A stretch of DNA of 14,231 bases, from assembly GCA_028717405.1 (NCBI GenBank), contig JAQUNY010000029.1, positions 1 through 14,231 on the forward strand, given 5' to 3'. The position numbers were made by a program, and so were the translations under genes. How positions within the stretch are numbered: position 1 is the stretch's first letter; each line of letters opens with the position of its first letter. The stretch comes from Eubacteriales bacterium. GTDB taxonomy: Bacteria; Bacillota; Clostridia; JAQUNY01. This document shows, in pieces, positions 7,439 through 13,768 of the stretch. Below the pieces are notes generated by a model. The model was not told the DNA's origin, did not search any database, and saw only the letters and a program-made list of their open reading frames with translations.

Positions 7439-8059
7439 TCATGAGCCATAAACAACCGCAGCAAAATTACGTAATATCAACAGCCCTGTATCTCCGCTTT
7501 TTTCCGGATGAAACTGTGTCCCGTATATTTTGCCGGATGCAAGGGCGGCATCAAATCCGGTCCCGTACGAAGATGAGGCTGAAACAACGTCTCTGCTTTC
7601 TGCAGCTACATGGTATGAATGTACAAAATATACATATGGTTTTGCCGGGAGGCCCGCAAAAATTACATCCTTCTTAATGATATCCAGTGAATTCCATCCC
7701 ACATGGGGTATCTTAAGCCCCATCTTCGCAGAAAACCTTCTGACACTGCCTTTGAAAATCCCCAATCCCTTCCGGCTGAAACCGCCTTCTTCACTCCATT
7801 CCATGAGCAGCTGCATGCCGAGGCATATCCCCAGAAAAGGCTTCCCTGAATCTATCGCCTTCCTCAGTGCACCCTGCATCCCTGTGCGGCGCAGATTCTC
7901 TGAGGCGTCGGCAAAAGATCCTACTCCCGGAAGGATTATCCCGTCGGCGCCGGCAATGTCCCCGGGAGCTTTTGTCACTGCGCTGCTGCATCCGATATAG
8001 TCCATAGCCTTTTTAACACTTCCCAGATTTCCCGTTCCATAATCAACTATTATAATCAA
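7439..8059 (-). CDS. hisH: Imidazole glycerol phosphate synthase, glutaminase subunit
   Basis: HisH hydrolyses glutamine and channels ammonia to HisF. The 206-residue length is normal. The triad is C79 (GICLGMQ), H184 and E186 (TQFHPEKSGD), with the oxyanion region PGVGSF at 44-49 and PHVGWN at 118-123. The only plausible start is TTG at 8059, giving (M)IIIVDYGTGN, because an in-frame TGA two codons upstream is the purC stop. No good Shine-Dalgarno site precedes it. The 6-nt gap to purC, in the same reading frame, suggests that HisH is made by translational coupling or reinitiation after PurC. Confidence 0.97.
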   Translation of the reverse strand: MIIIVDYGTGNLGSVKKAMDYIGCSSAVTKAPGDIAGADGIILPGVGSFADASENLRRTGMQGALRKAIDSGKPFLGICLGMQLLMEWSEEGGFSRKGLGIFKGSVRRFSAKMGLKIPHVGWNSLDIIKKDVIFAGLPAKPYVYFVHSYHVAAESRDVVSASSSYGTGFDAALASGKIYGTQFHPEKSGDTGLLILRNFAAVVYGS

Positions 8060-8065
8060 GTTTTT

Positions 8066-8983
8066 TCACACTAACCTGCTTCCCGTAATTATTTCATAAG
8101 CCTCGAGGTATTTGGCGCCTGTCTTTGCGACAACGTCGTCGGGAATGGCCGGAGGCGGCGGATTCTTATCCCATGCGGTGCTGTCCAGATATTCCCTCAG
8201 GAATTGCTTATCATAGCTTTTCTGCGGCCTGCCCGGTGCGTAATCATTCAAATCCCAGAACCTTGAGGAATCAGGAGTAAAAAGCTCATCAGCAATCACC
8301 GGCTCACCCTTTATGAGGCCATATTCGAATTTGGTGTCAGCAAGAATGATACCCCTTGAAAAGGAATATTCCGACGCCATATTATATAGTTTCAGGGAAA
8401 TGTCTCTTATCTTCACCACTAACTCAGCGCCTATCATGTTGCTGAAAGTATTGAATGAAATTCCAACATCGTGTCCGGCATTCTCTTTGGTGGTGGGCGT
8501 AAAAACAGGTTCTGCAAGGCGGTCACACTGTTTTAGCCCGGCTGGCAGTTTTACTCCACCAATTGACCCGCCTGCGATATATTCCCTGTATCCTGAACCT
8601 TCCAGGTATCCCCTTACCACACATTCCACAGGCAGCATTTCCGCTCTGGCGACCAGCATCGACCGGCCTTCCAGCTTTTCACGGAAAGGCCTGAAGCTCT
8701 CCGGAAATTGCGACACATCAGTTGTCAGCATGTGGTTCCCAATAATGTCTGAAGTCTTGTTGAACCAGAAGGCCGAGATACAATTCAGCACTTTTCCCTT
8801 ATTTGGTATAAGCTCTCTGAAGACTACATCAAATGCTGAGATCCTGTCAGTTGCTATGAAAACAAGTTTGTCACCGGCCTCATATACATCTCTCACCTTG
8901 CCTTTTATATAAGGTTCCATGCCAATAAATGAAGTGTCTGCAATAAGGTGGCCCCTGTTATTTTTATAAGCATTTTTTCCCAT
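8066..8983 (-). CDS. purC: SAICAR synthetase (phosphoribosylaminoimidazole-succinocarboxamide synthase)
   Basis: PurC joins CAIR and aspartate with ATP to form SAICAR in purine synthesis. The 305-residue protein belongs to the longer PurC type (around 300 residues) rather than the short type of about 240. Visible motifs are GKVRDVYE, ATDRISAFDVVF, PVECVVRGYLEGSGYREY, and the signature LADTKFEYG. It sits inside the his operon between hisB and hisH, an unusual place. I chose the ATG at 8983, 8 nt after a GGGGG-rich ribosome site at the hisB end. A GTG at 8989 overlapping the hisB stop by 4 nt is an alternative. The link to histidine synthesis is that HisH-HisF releases AICAR, the intermediate derived from the PurC product. 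Whether another purC exists in the genome cannot be seen. Confidence 0.96.
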   Translation of the reverse strand: MGKNAYKNNRGHLIADTSFIGMEPYIKGKVRDVYEAGDKLVFIATDRISAFDVVFRELIPNKGKVLNCISAFWFNKTSDIIGNHMLTTDVSQFPESFRPFREKLEGRSMLVARAEMLPVECVVRGYLEGSGYREYIAGGSIGGVKLPAGLKQCDRLAEPVFTPTTKENAGHDVGISFNTFSNMIGAELVVKIRDISLKLYNMASEYSFSRGIILADTKFEYGLIKGEPVIADELFTPDSSRFWDLNDYAPGRPQKSYDKQFLREYLDSTAWDKNPPPPAIPDDVVAKTGAKYLEAYEIITGSRLV

Positions 8984-8985
8984 AA

Positions 8986-9579
8986 TCACAGCACCCCCTT
9001 TGTCGAAAGCACTCCCTGTATGGCTGCATCTATGCCCGAAGCCTCGCGCAGCGCCCTGGCAAATGCCTTAAACAAAGCTTCGGCGACATGATGAAGGTTC
9101 GAGCCGTAAAGCACTTCCATATGGAGCGTCATTCCCGAATTAAAAGCAACCGCCCTGAAGAATTCCTCAACAAGGGCGAAGTCAAATCCTTCTGATGAAA
9201 TCCCCGCCGCAAGTATTCCTCCCCTGTATACAAGGTAAGGCCTTCCGCTGAGATCGATCGAAACCATTGCAAGTGTTTCGTCCATGGGAACAAATGATGT
9301 CCCGTATCTTTTGATCGATACCTTATCTCCAAGTGCTTCTTTTAACGCCGTCCCAAGAACTATGCCGATATCTTCAGCCGTGTGATGCGCATCCACTCTA
9401 AGATCGCCATCGGCTTTTACTTCAAGGTCAAAAAGGCCATGTCTTGCCAGCAGTTCAAGCATGTGGTCCAAAAATCCTATCCCTGTTCTTATATTGCTGA
9501 TGCCTTTGCCGTCAATGCAAACAGCAACAGCGATATTTGTTTCATTCGTTTTTCTGGTATATTCCGCTTTTCTTGGCAT
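8986..9579 (-). CDS. hisB: Imidazoleglycerol-phosphate dehydratase
   Basis: HisB dehydrates imidazole glycerol phosphate to imidazole acetol phosphate using bound manganese. The 197-residue monofunctional form is present, without the N-terminal phosphatase domain of the E. coli protein. Metal-binding motifs are GFLDHML (D38, H39), AHHTAED (H65, H66, E69) and LHHVAEA (H163, H164, E167). The ATG is preceded by TGGAGG with a spacing of about 6 nt. Its stop abuts purC. The histidinol-phosphate phosphatase must therefore be encoded elsewhere. It follows a 166-bp spacer after hisD that holds a possible internal promoter. Confidence 0.97.
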   Translation of the reverse strand: MPRKAEYTRKTNETNIAVAVCIDGKGISNIRTGIGFLDHMLELLARHGLFDLEVKADGDLRVDAHHTAEDIGIVLGTALKEALGDKVSIKRYGTSFVPMDETLAMVSIDLSGRPYLVYRGGILAAGISSEGFDFALVEEFFRAVAFNSGMTLHMEVLYGSNLHHVAEALFKAFARALREASGIDAAIQGVLSTKGVL

Positions 9580-9607
9580 ATAGGCCTCCAGTATCTTTTT
9601 TTGGCAA

Positions 9608-9641
9608 GGGGAGTCCGAACCCCGCTTTCAAAAATTTCGGA
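9608..9641 (-). promoter_or_regulatory. Two mutually exclusive hairpins in the hisB leader
   Basis: In the minus-strand transcript TCCGAA (plus-strand 9636-9641) can pair with TTCGGA (9614-9619). Alternatively GGGG (9620-9623) and CCCC (9608-9611) can close a hairpin whose loop contains that same TTCGGA. The two folds cannot coexist, which resembles an attenuator or RNA switch. No U tract follows, so a terminator is not supported. Function is speculative. Confidence 0.35.
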
Positions 9642-9661
9642 TTTCTGACCCGGCATACATA

Positions 9662-9690
9662 ATTATATATTTTGTCCATCATCAAGTCAC
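9662..9690 (-). promoter_or_regulatory. Candidate internal promoter ahead of hisB
   Basis: On the minus strand there is GTGACT (9685-9690, 4 of 6 matches to TTGACA), a 17-bp spacer and a perfect TATAAT (9662-9667). Transcription would begin near 9655, giving a 76-nt leader to hisB. AT-rich spacers produce such matches by chance, so this is moderate evidence only. Confidence 0.45.
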
Positions 9691-9745
9691 TATAAATGTA
9701 CGTCGTAATTCACCCTGAGATATAATTCTCACATATCTCTATCTT

Positions 9746-11104
9746 TTAACATCGGCTTACATCCTCCGCCGGCACCCGCCGGTACGCGGCTGAAGCTGCA
9801 TGTGCGCCAAGTCCTTCTGCGGCTGCAAATTTCATTATGCTTCCTGAAGCCTTTCCCGCAGCCTCCTTATTATAGTAGATCAGGCTTGTCTTCTTAATAA
9901 AAGTATCAACCCCAAGTGGCGAAAAGAACCTTGCCGTTCCTCCTGTAGGCAGGACATGGCTGGGTCCCGCCATATAATCTCCCAGTGGTTCACAGGAATA
10001 GCTGCCCAGAAAAACCGCACCGGCATTTTTTATCCTCGGAAGCGCTCCAAACGGGTCTTCAGTCATGATTTCAAGATGTTCGGGAGCTATCATATTAACG
10101 GTTTCAATGCCTTCAGCCATATCTTCCGCAAGTACCACAAGCCCGTTGTCGAGGATCGATGCCGCCGCTGTCTCTTTCCTTCCGAGTTTACCGATCTGTG
10201 CATTTAATTCTGCAAGCACATCAAAGGCAAATTTTTCACTGTCTGTAACAAGCACAGAGGAAGACATTTTATCATGCTCGGCCTGTGACAGGAGATCTGC
10301 TGCCGCAAAACAGGGATCTGCAGTTCTGTCAGCCAAAACCGCTATCTCGCTCGGGCCTGCTATCATGTCTATGCCGCAGTATCCGTAAACCTCTTTTTTT
10401 GCCATTGCGACATATATGTTGCCTGGTCCGGCAATTACATCAACAGCCGGTACAGAAGCTGTCCCGAAAGCCATCGCAGCTATTGCCTGGGCGCCGCCTA
10501 TCCTGTATATCTCATCAGCCCCCGCCTCTCTGGCTGCAGCCAGGATAATGGGATCCACCCTGCCGTCTTTGCCCGGAGGGGTACACATTATTATTTTAGA
10601 AACTCCCGCAACCTTTGCCGGTATTACACTCATAAGTACTGAGGAAGGCAGGGGAGCTGTGCCCGAAGGCACATAAATCCCTGCAGTTTCGACCGGCCTG
10701 ATGAGCTGTCCAAGCATGATGCCTTCCTTTTCAGCATCTATCCAGGATCTTCCTGTCTGCAGCATATGGAATTTTCTTATGTTGTCGGCTGCCTCCGATA
10801 AAGCAAGAGCCATTTCAGCACTCACAGAAGCCTGCGCTTCTGCTATCTCAGCTTCCTCTACCCTTACTCTTCCCCTTATGTCAGCTCCATCGAATTTTTG
10901 GGTATATCTGTATAAAGCCTCGTCACCCTCGCGCCTTACATTTCTCACGATTTCGGCTGAAATTTTCCCGGCTTCGTCAAAGCGCAGATATCTTCTTTCA
11001 TGCAGAAATTTTTTCAGCTCATTTATATTTCCTGCCTCAAATAAATTGAAACAGAAATCCTTTTCATCATTTCGCGATGAGAATCTCAGCATTTTTATGC
11101 TCAT
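9746..11104 (-). CDS. hisD: Histidinol dehydrogenase
   Basis: HisD performs the last two oxidations, from L-histidinol through histidinal to histidine, with NAD and zinc. The protein has 452 residues, slightly longer than the usual 430 or so because of about 20 extra N-terminal residues. Family motifs are IYVPSGTAPLPSSVLM (143-158), AGPGNIYV (225-232), the zinc ligands Q274 and H277 in SQAEHD, the catalytic pair E342-H343 in IAPEHLE, D376 before AGPSHVLPTGG, and H435 in GLGAHA. The ATG at 11104 lies directly after a 13-bp tandem repeat whose last copies supply the only purine-rich ribosome-site candidates. An ATG four codons in (11092) is an alternative. hisG lies 86 bp upstream in transcription order. 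Confidence 0.97.
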   Translation of the reverse strand: MSIKMLRFSSRNDEKDFCFNLFEAGNINELKKFLHERRYLRFDEAGKISAEIVRNVRREGDEALYRYTQKFDGADIRGRVRVEEAEIAEAQASVSAEMALALSEAADNIRKFHMLQTGRSWIDAEKEGIMLGQLIRPVETAGIYVPSGTAPLPSSVLMSVIPAKVAGVSKIIMCTPPGKDGRVDPIILAAAREAGADEIYRIGGAQAIAAMAFGTASVPAVDVIAGPGNIYVAMAKKEVYGYCGIDMIAGPSEIAVLADRTADPCFAAADLLSQAEHDKMSSSVLVTDSEKFAFDVLAELNAQIGKLGRKETAAASILDNGLVVLAEDMAEGIETVNMIAPEHLEIMTEDPFGALPRIKNAGAVFLGSYSCEPLGDYMAGPSHVLPTGGTARFFSPLGVDTFIKKTSLIYYNKEAAGKASGSIMKFAAAEGLGAHAASAAYRRVPAEDVSRC

Positions 11105-11108
11105 ATAC

Positions 11109-11160
11109 CTGTCCGCTCCCTCTGTCCGCTACTTCTGTCCGCTATTTCTGTCCGCTAACT
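11109..11160. repeat. Four 13-bp tandem repeats between hisG and hisD
   Basis: Four uninterrupted 13-mers fill exactly 52 bp: ctgtccgctccct, ctgtccgctactt, ctgtccgctattt, ctgtccgctaact. The nine bases CTGTCCGCT are identical in all four and only the last four bases vary. On the coding strand this gives four AGCGGACAG copies ending 4 nt before the hisD start codon, so the array includes the hisD ribosome-binding region. Copy number could change by slippage. Confidence 0.95.
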
Positions 11161-11190
11161 TAAATCCATGTAATTGCTTTGTGACGTCAG

Positions 11191-11850
11191 TCATCCTGCC
11201 GTCTTGTTCCTTTCTGCAAGCATCTGCCTGATATCAGCAATTATTTTGTTTATCCTGTCGCTTTCCATTTTCATGCTTACCCTGTTCACTATCATCCTCG
11301 CGCTTATGGACGCTATTGTTTCAAAAACCTCAAGGCCATTCTCTTTAAGTGTCTTGCCGCTTTCAACAATATCTACTATAACATCTGAAAGCCCCGTGAG
11401 TGGGGCAAGCTCCACAGAACCGCTCAGTTTTATTATTTCAACGCTTTCCTTCATCTTGTGGTCGAAATACTCCCTGGCAATGCGGGGGTATTTGGTTGCG
11501 ACTCGTTTATTGCTCATCAGGCTGAATGAATCTTTTATTGCGCCCGGACCGGCAAGCACCATCCTGCAGGCACCGAATCCGAGATCCAGCACTTCATAGA
11601 CATTCCTGCCCTCCTCAAGCAGGGTATCCCTGCCTGCTATCCCTATGTCTGCCGCTCCATACTCAACGTACACCGGCACATCTCCTGGTTTAACAAGGAA
11701 GAGCCGGACCTTGTTCTCTTCATCACTGATAATGAGCTTTCTTGAGTCATCATCAACATCGCCGCAAAAGATCCCGATATCTCTGAACAGTCCTGCGGAA
11801 AGCTCAGCAAGCCTGCCTTTTGCCAGCGCTATATTGATATATCTCGTCAT
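11191..11850 (-). CDS. hisG: ATP phosphoribosyltransferase, short-form catalytic subunit
   Basis: HisG condenses ATP and PRPP, the committed and feedback-controlled step of histidine synthesis. The 219-residue protein is the short form. It lacks the C-terminal histidine-binding domain of the E. coli type and needs HisZ for activity and regulation; hisZ lies immediately upstream, 40 bp away. Visible features are the start INIALAKGRL, YGAADIGIAGRDTL, and the PRPP-binding region DVIVDIVESGKTLKENGL. I chose the ATG at 11850 because GGGAGG precedes it. A GTG at 11862 overlaps that ribosome site and adds four glycine-rich residues. Confidence 0.97.
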   Translation of the reverse strand: MTRYINIALAKGRLAELSAGLFRDIGIFCGDVDDDSRKLIISDEENKVRLFLVKPGDVPVYVEYGAADIGIAGRDTLLEEGRNVYEVLDLGFGACRMVLAGPGAIKDSFSLMSNKRVATKYPRIAREYFDHKMKESVEIIKLSGSVELAPLTGLSDVIVDIVESGKTLKENGLEVFETIASISARMIVNRVSMKMESDRINKIIADIRQMLAERNKTAG

Positions 11851-11890
11851 TCCACCTCCCACATCCGCTTATTGCCCGTTGTGTGCGGCA

Positions 11891-13114
11891 TCATTTCCGT
11901 GCAGCATGCTTGCTGAATGTGCCGTCTGCCTTTATTTCAAGCACCTCGCCGATCCCTTTTGAGGATGCGTAAATGCAGGCATCTCCTATATTTTTTCCGG
12001 AGATACAGACTTCCGTCGTAAATCCCTCTCTCCTCAGTGTCTCTGCCTTTGCAAAAGCCAGCCTTCTGGCTTCCGGATCATTTCTGTCATACCAGACAAG
12101 ATATTCTGTCAGGGGCTTTGCCAGCCCGATCTTCTGGCGGGACATGGCGCTCATCAGCATATTTATCCCCATGGAAAAACCTGTGGCCGGCCTCTTCACT
12201 CCGAAAATCTCTGAAAGGCCGTCGTATCTGCCTCCGCTGAGCAGCGGATACCCAATACCATATGTGAAGCCTTTGAAAATAATACCGCTATAGTATTTCA
12301 AGCTGCTGACCATACCCAGGTCGATTGAGATATATTTTCCGAGACCATAGTCTTCAAGTATTCCGATTACTTCTGAAATATTGTCCAAAGCTTCACGGCA
12401 TATCGAATTAGGCGCCTTGCTCCTGAAATCCGCCACGGCTTCAGGGCTGCCGAACGAGACAGGCAGCTTCGTCAGGAGCTTTTTAATATCTTCCCTTATC
12501 TTTCTGTTTTCTGCAAGTTCTTCTATACCTATGATGTCTTTCCTGTCGACAAGCTGCCTGTATTTTTCGATTTCATCCCCCTGAAGCCCCGCCTCATGCA
12601 TCAGTCCTTTAAAAAATCCTACCTGCCCGATATCTATCTGGAATTCTTTCAATCCTGCTGCAAGCATTGCATTCGCAGCGATGGAAATGATTTCGGCATC
12701 AGCTTCGGGAGTATCCGCGCCCAGCAGTTCAGCGCCGGCTTGTGTAAACTCCTTCTGTCTGCCGCCTCCGTGTTCATCAAACCTGTACATGTTTCCAATA
12801 TAGAATATCTTGTACGGCTCCGGCAAGTCTCTGAATTTTGTGGCTGCCATCCTGACAACGGGTATGGTTATGTCCGGCCTCAGCACAAGTATCCTGCCCT
12901 GTTCGTCAAATGACTTAAACATTGTTTCCTGAGGTGTGAGTCCGGGTTCAGCAGAAAAAACATCGAGGAATTCGACCGCCGGCGTCTCAGCTTCATAGTA
13001 AGCAAAGCTTCTGAAGAGAGAACGCAGCCTTTCTTCAATAACACGTTTTGGGTAGCATTCCCAGGGCAATATATCCTGCATGCCCTCGGGTGTATACATT
13101 TTCCACTTTGCCAT
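11891..13114 (-). CDS. hisZ: ATP phosphoribosyltransferase regulatory subunit (HisRS paralogue)
   Basis: HisZ is a catalytically silent relative of histidyl-tRNA synthetase that joins short HisG into a hetero-octamer and senses histidine. The 407 residues include the class II core. They show PEGMQDILPWE near the start, the motif-2-like MYRFDEHGGGRQKEFTQAGAELLG, and the motif-3-like LLSGGRYDGL followed by PATGFSMGINML. The last two lack the ER pattern of true synthetases (GFAIGLERL). Position at the head of the operon directly before a short HisG makes the regulatory subunit far more likely than a tRNA synthetase. The ATG is preceded by AGGCGGTGG. It is the first gene after the operon promoter, with a 62-nt leader. 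Confidence 0.95.
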   Translation of the reverse strand: MAKWKMYTPEGMQDILPWECYPKRVIEERLRSLFRSFAYYEAETPAVEFLDVFSAEPGLTPQETMFKSFDEQGRILVLRPDITIPVVRMAATKFRDLPEPYKIFYIGNMYRFDEHGGGRQKEFTQAGAELLGADTPEADAEIISIAANAMLAAGLKEFQIDIGQVGFFKGLMHEAGLQGDEIEKYRQLVDRKDIIGIEELAENRKIREDIKKLLTKLPVSFGSPEAVADFRSKAPNSICREALDNISEVIGILEDYGLGKYISIDLGMVSSLKYYSGIIFKGFTYGIGYPLLSGGRYDGLSEIFGVKRPATGFSMGINMLMSAMSRQKIGLAKPLTEYLVWYDRNDPEARRLAFAKAETLRREGFTTEVCISGKNIGDACIYASSKGIGEVLEIKADGTFSKHAARK

Positions 13115-13136
13115 CCGACCACCGCCTTTTTTTATG

Positions 13137-13172
13137 CGCTTTACTACTCTGTCATGCTGCAGTACTAAAGCG
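13137..13172 (-). promoter_or_regulatory. Dyad in the his operon leader (operator or RNA hairpin)
   Basis: Twelve-base arms at 13137-13148 and 13161-13172 are complementary at 11 of 12 positions (CGCTTTAGTACT against AGTAGTAAAGCG on the coding strand), with a 12-nt centre. The dyad begins about 4 nt after the predicted transcription start. Either a repressor could block initiation there, or the message folds into a hairpin ahead of the hisZ ribosome site. A TrpR-family repressor has been proposed for his genes in Firmicutes; whether this is its site is an inference. Confidence 0.6.
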
Positions 13173-13182
13173 TCATGCGTTA

Positions 13183-13211
13183 ATTATAAACATGCATTTT
13201 CCGTTTGTCAA
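13183..13211 (-). promoter_or_regulatory. his operon promoter
   Basis: On the minus strand there is a perfect TTGACA (13206-13211), a 17-bp spacer and a perfect TATAAT (13183-13188). The predicted start is the A at 13176, giving a 62-nt leader to hisZ. That is too short for a T-box riboswitch, the other common control of his genes in this group. Confidence 0.9.
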
Positions 13212-13286
13212 GCAGGTTTTTGACAGCAGGTTTTGCCATATTTGTGTTTTTGCCATATTGCTTTTGCCATATGTAGTTATTTGCCT
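13211..13286. repeat. Degenerate tandem repeats upstream of the his promoter
   Basis: agcaggtttt occurs at 13211-13220 and 13225-13234. TTTTGCCATAT occurs three times, at 13231-13241, 13248-13258 and 13262-13272. Read together they form about five units of 14 or 17 bp ending in TTTTGCCA or similar, running upstream from the -35 box. They may be activator sites or simply a decayed tandem array. Confidence 0.65.
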
Positions 13287-13299
13287 TTGTGGCTTTATA

Positions 13300-13683
13300 T
13301 TATCCTCTGACTTTTTGCAGGATCCTGACTACCTCATCGGTTTTCAGCACTTTGCCATAGGATACCACTTTCCCGTCTATGACAAGGGCAGGTGTCGTCA
13401 TCACTCCGTATGCGGCAATCTGCGAGAATTCTTTCACATGGTCTACTTCCGTGTCCATTCCAACCTGCTGTAGAGCTTCCTTTACCGATGCCTCAAGCTG
13501 GTTGCATTTTGCACAGCCACTTCCCAGGATTTTAACTCCGGATCCCTCGCTTTTTGCTTTTACTGCTTTTTCCATGCTTTCGGGATCACAATCTTTTCCG
13601 TCTCCGCAGCAGCAGCAGCATGATGACCCTGGTGATGCGGCTGGATCTTCATTTTTATCTTTCTTACGATTGAAAAGCCTCAT
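13300..13683 (-). CDS. Small thioredoxin-fold protein with cysteine-rich N-terminus
   Basis: This 127-residue protein has a C-terminal thioredoxin/glutaredoxin-like domain (about residues 49-127) of the small redox-active disulfide type (TM0996/MTH895-like). It shows VKILGSGCAKC with C57 and C60 as the active-site pair, and the conserved cis-proline region MTTPALVIDGKVVSYG with P98. Ahead of it is an unusual segment of about 48 residues with five consecutive cysteines (22-26) plus C32, which such domains usually lack. I chose the ATG at 13683 for its AGGAGA site about 9 nt upstream; the frame remains open to 13788, but without a family match. No signal peptide is seen, so it is probably cytoplasmic. 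Its partner upstream is the DUF2703-like gene, 85 bp away. A thiol-redox role coupled to metal or metalloid handling is plausible but unproven. Confidence 0.85.
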   Translation of the reverse strand: MRLFNRKKDKNEDPAASPGSSCCCCCGDGKDCDPESMEKAVKAKSEGSGVKILGSGCAKCNQLEASVKEALQQVGMDTEVDHVKEFSQIAAYGVMTTPALVIDGKVVSYGKVLKTDEVVRILQKVRG

Positions 13684-13768
13684 AGTTATAGTCTCCTTTT
13701 TTTGTTCATTATACTTTGTACATTTCAATTTCTCATTTCGCAGGTTACAGATACCCGCTTGTTTTTCT

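Noticed and set aside
9608..9623. 3' end of a tRNA gene, suggested by a T-arm-like GGGGTTCGGACTCCCC
   Set aside because: No matching 5' acceptor stem, D-arm or anticodon arm lies at the right distance upstream.
11891..13114. True histidyl-tRNA synthetase (hisS)
   Set aside because: The synthetase motif-3 ending is changed, and the gene heads a his operon directly before a short HisG, which requires HisZ.
13115..13182. T-box riboswitch for histidine in the his leader
   Set aside because: The leader from the predicted start is only about 62 nt, and no T-box core (GGGTGGNACCGCG type) is visible on the minus strand.
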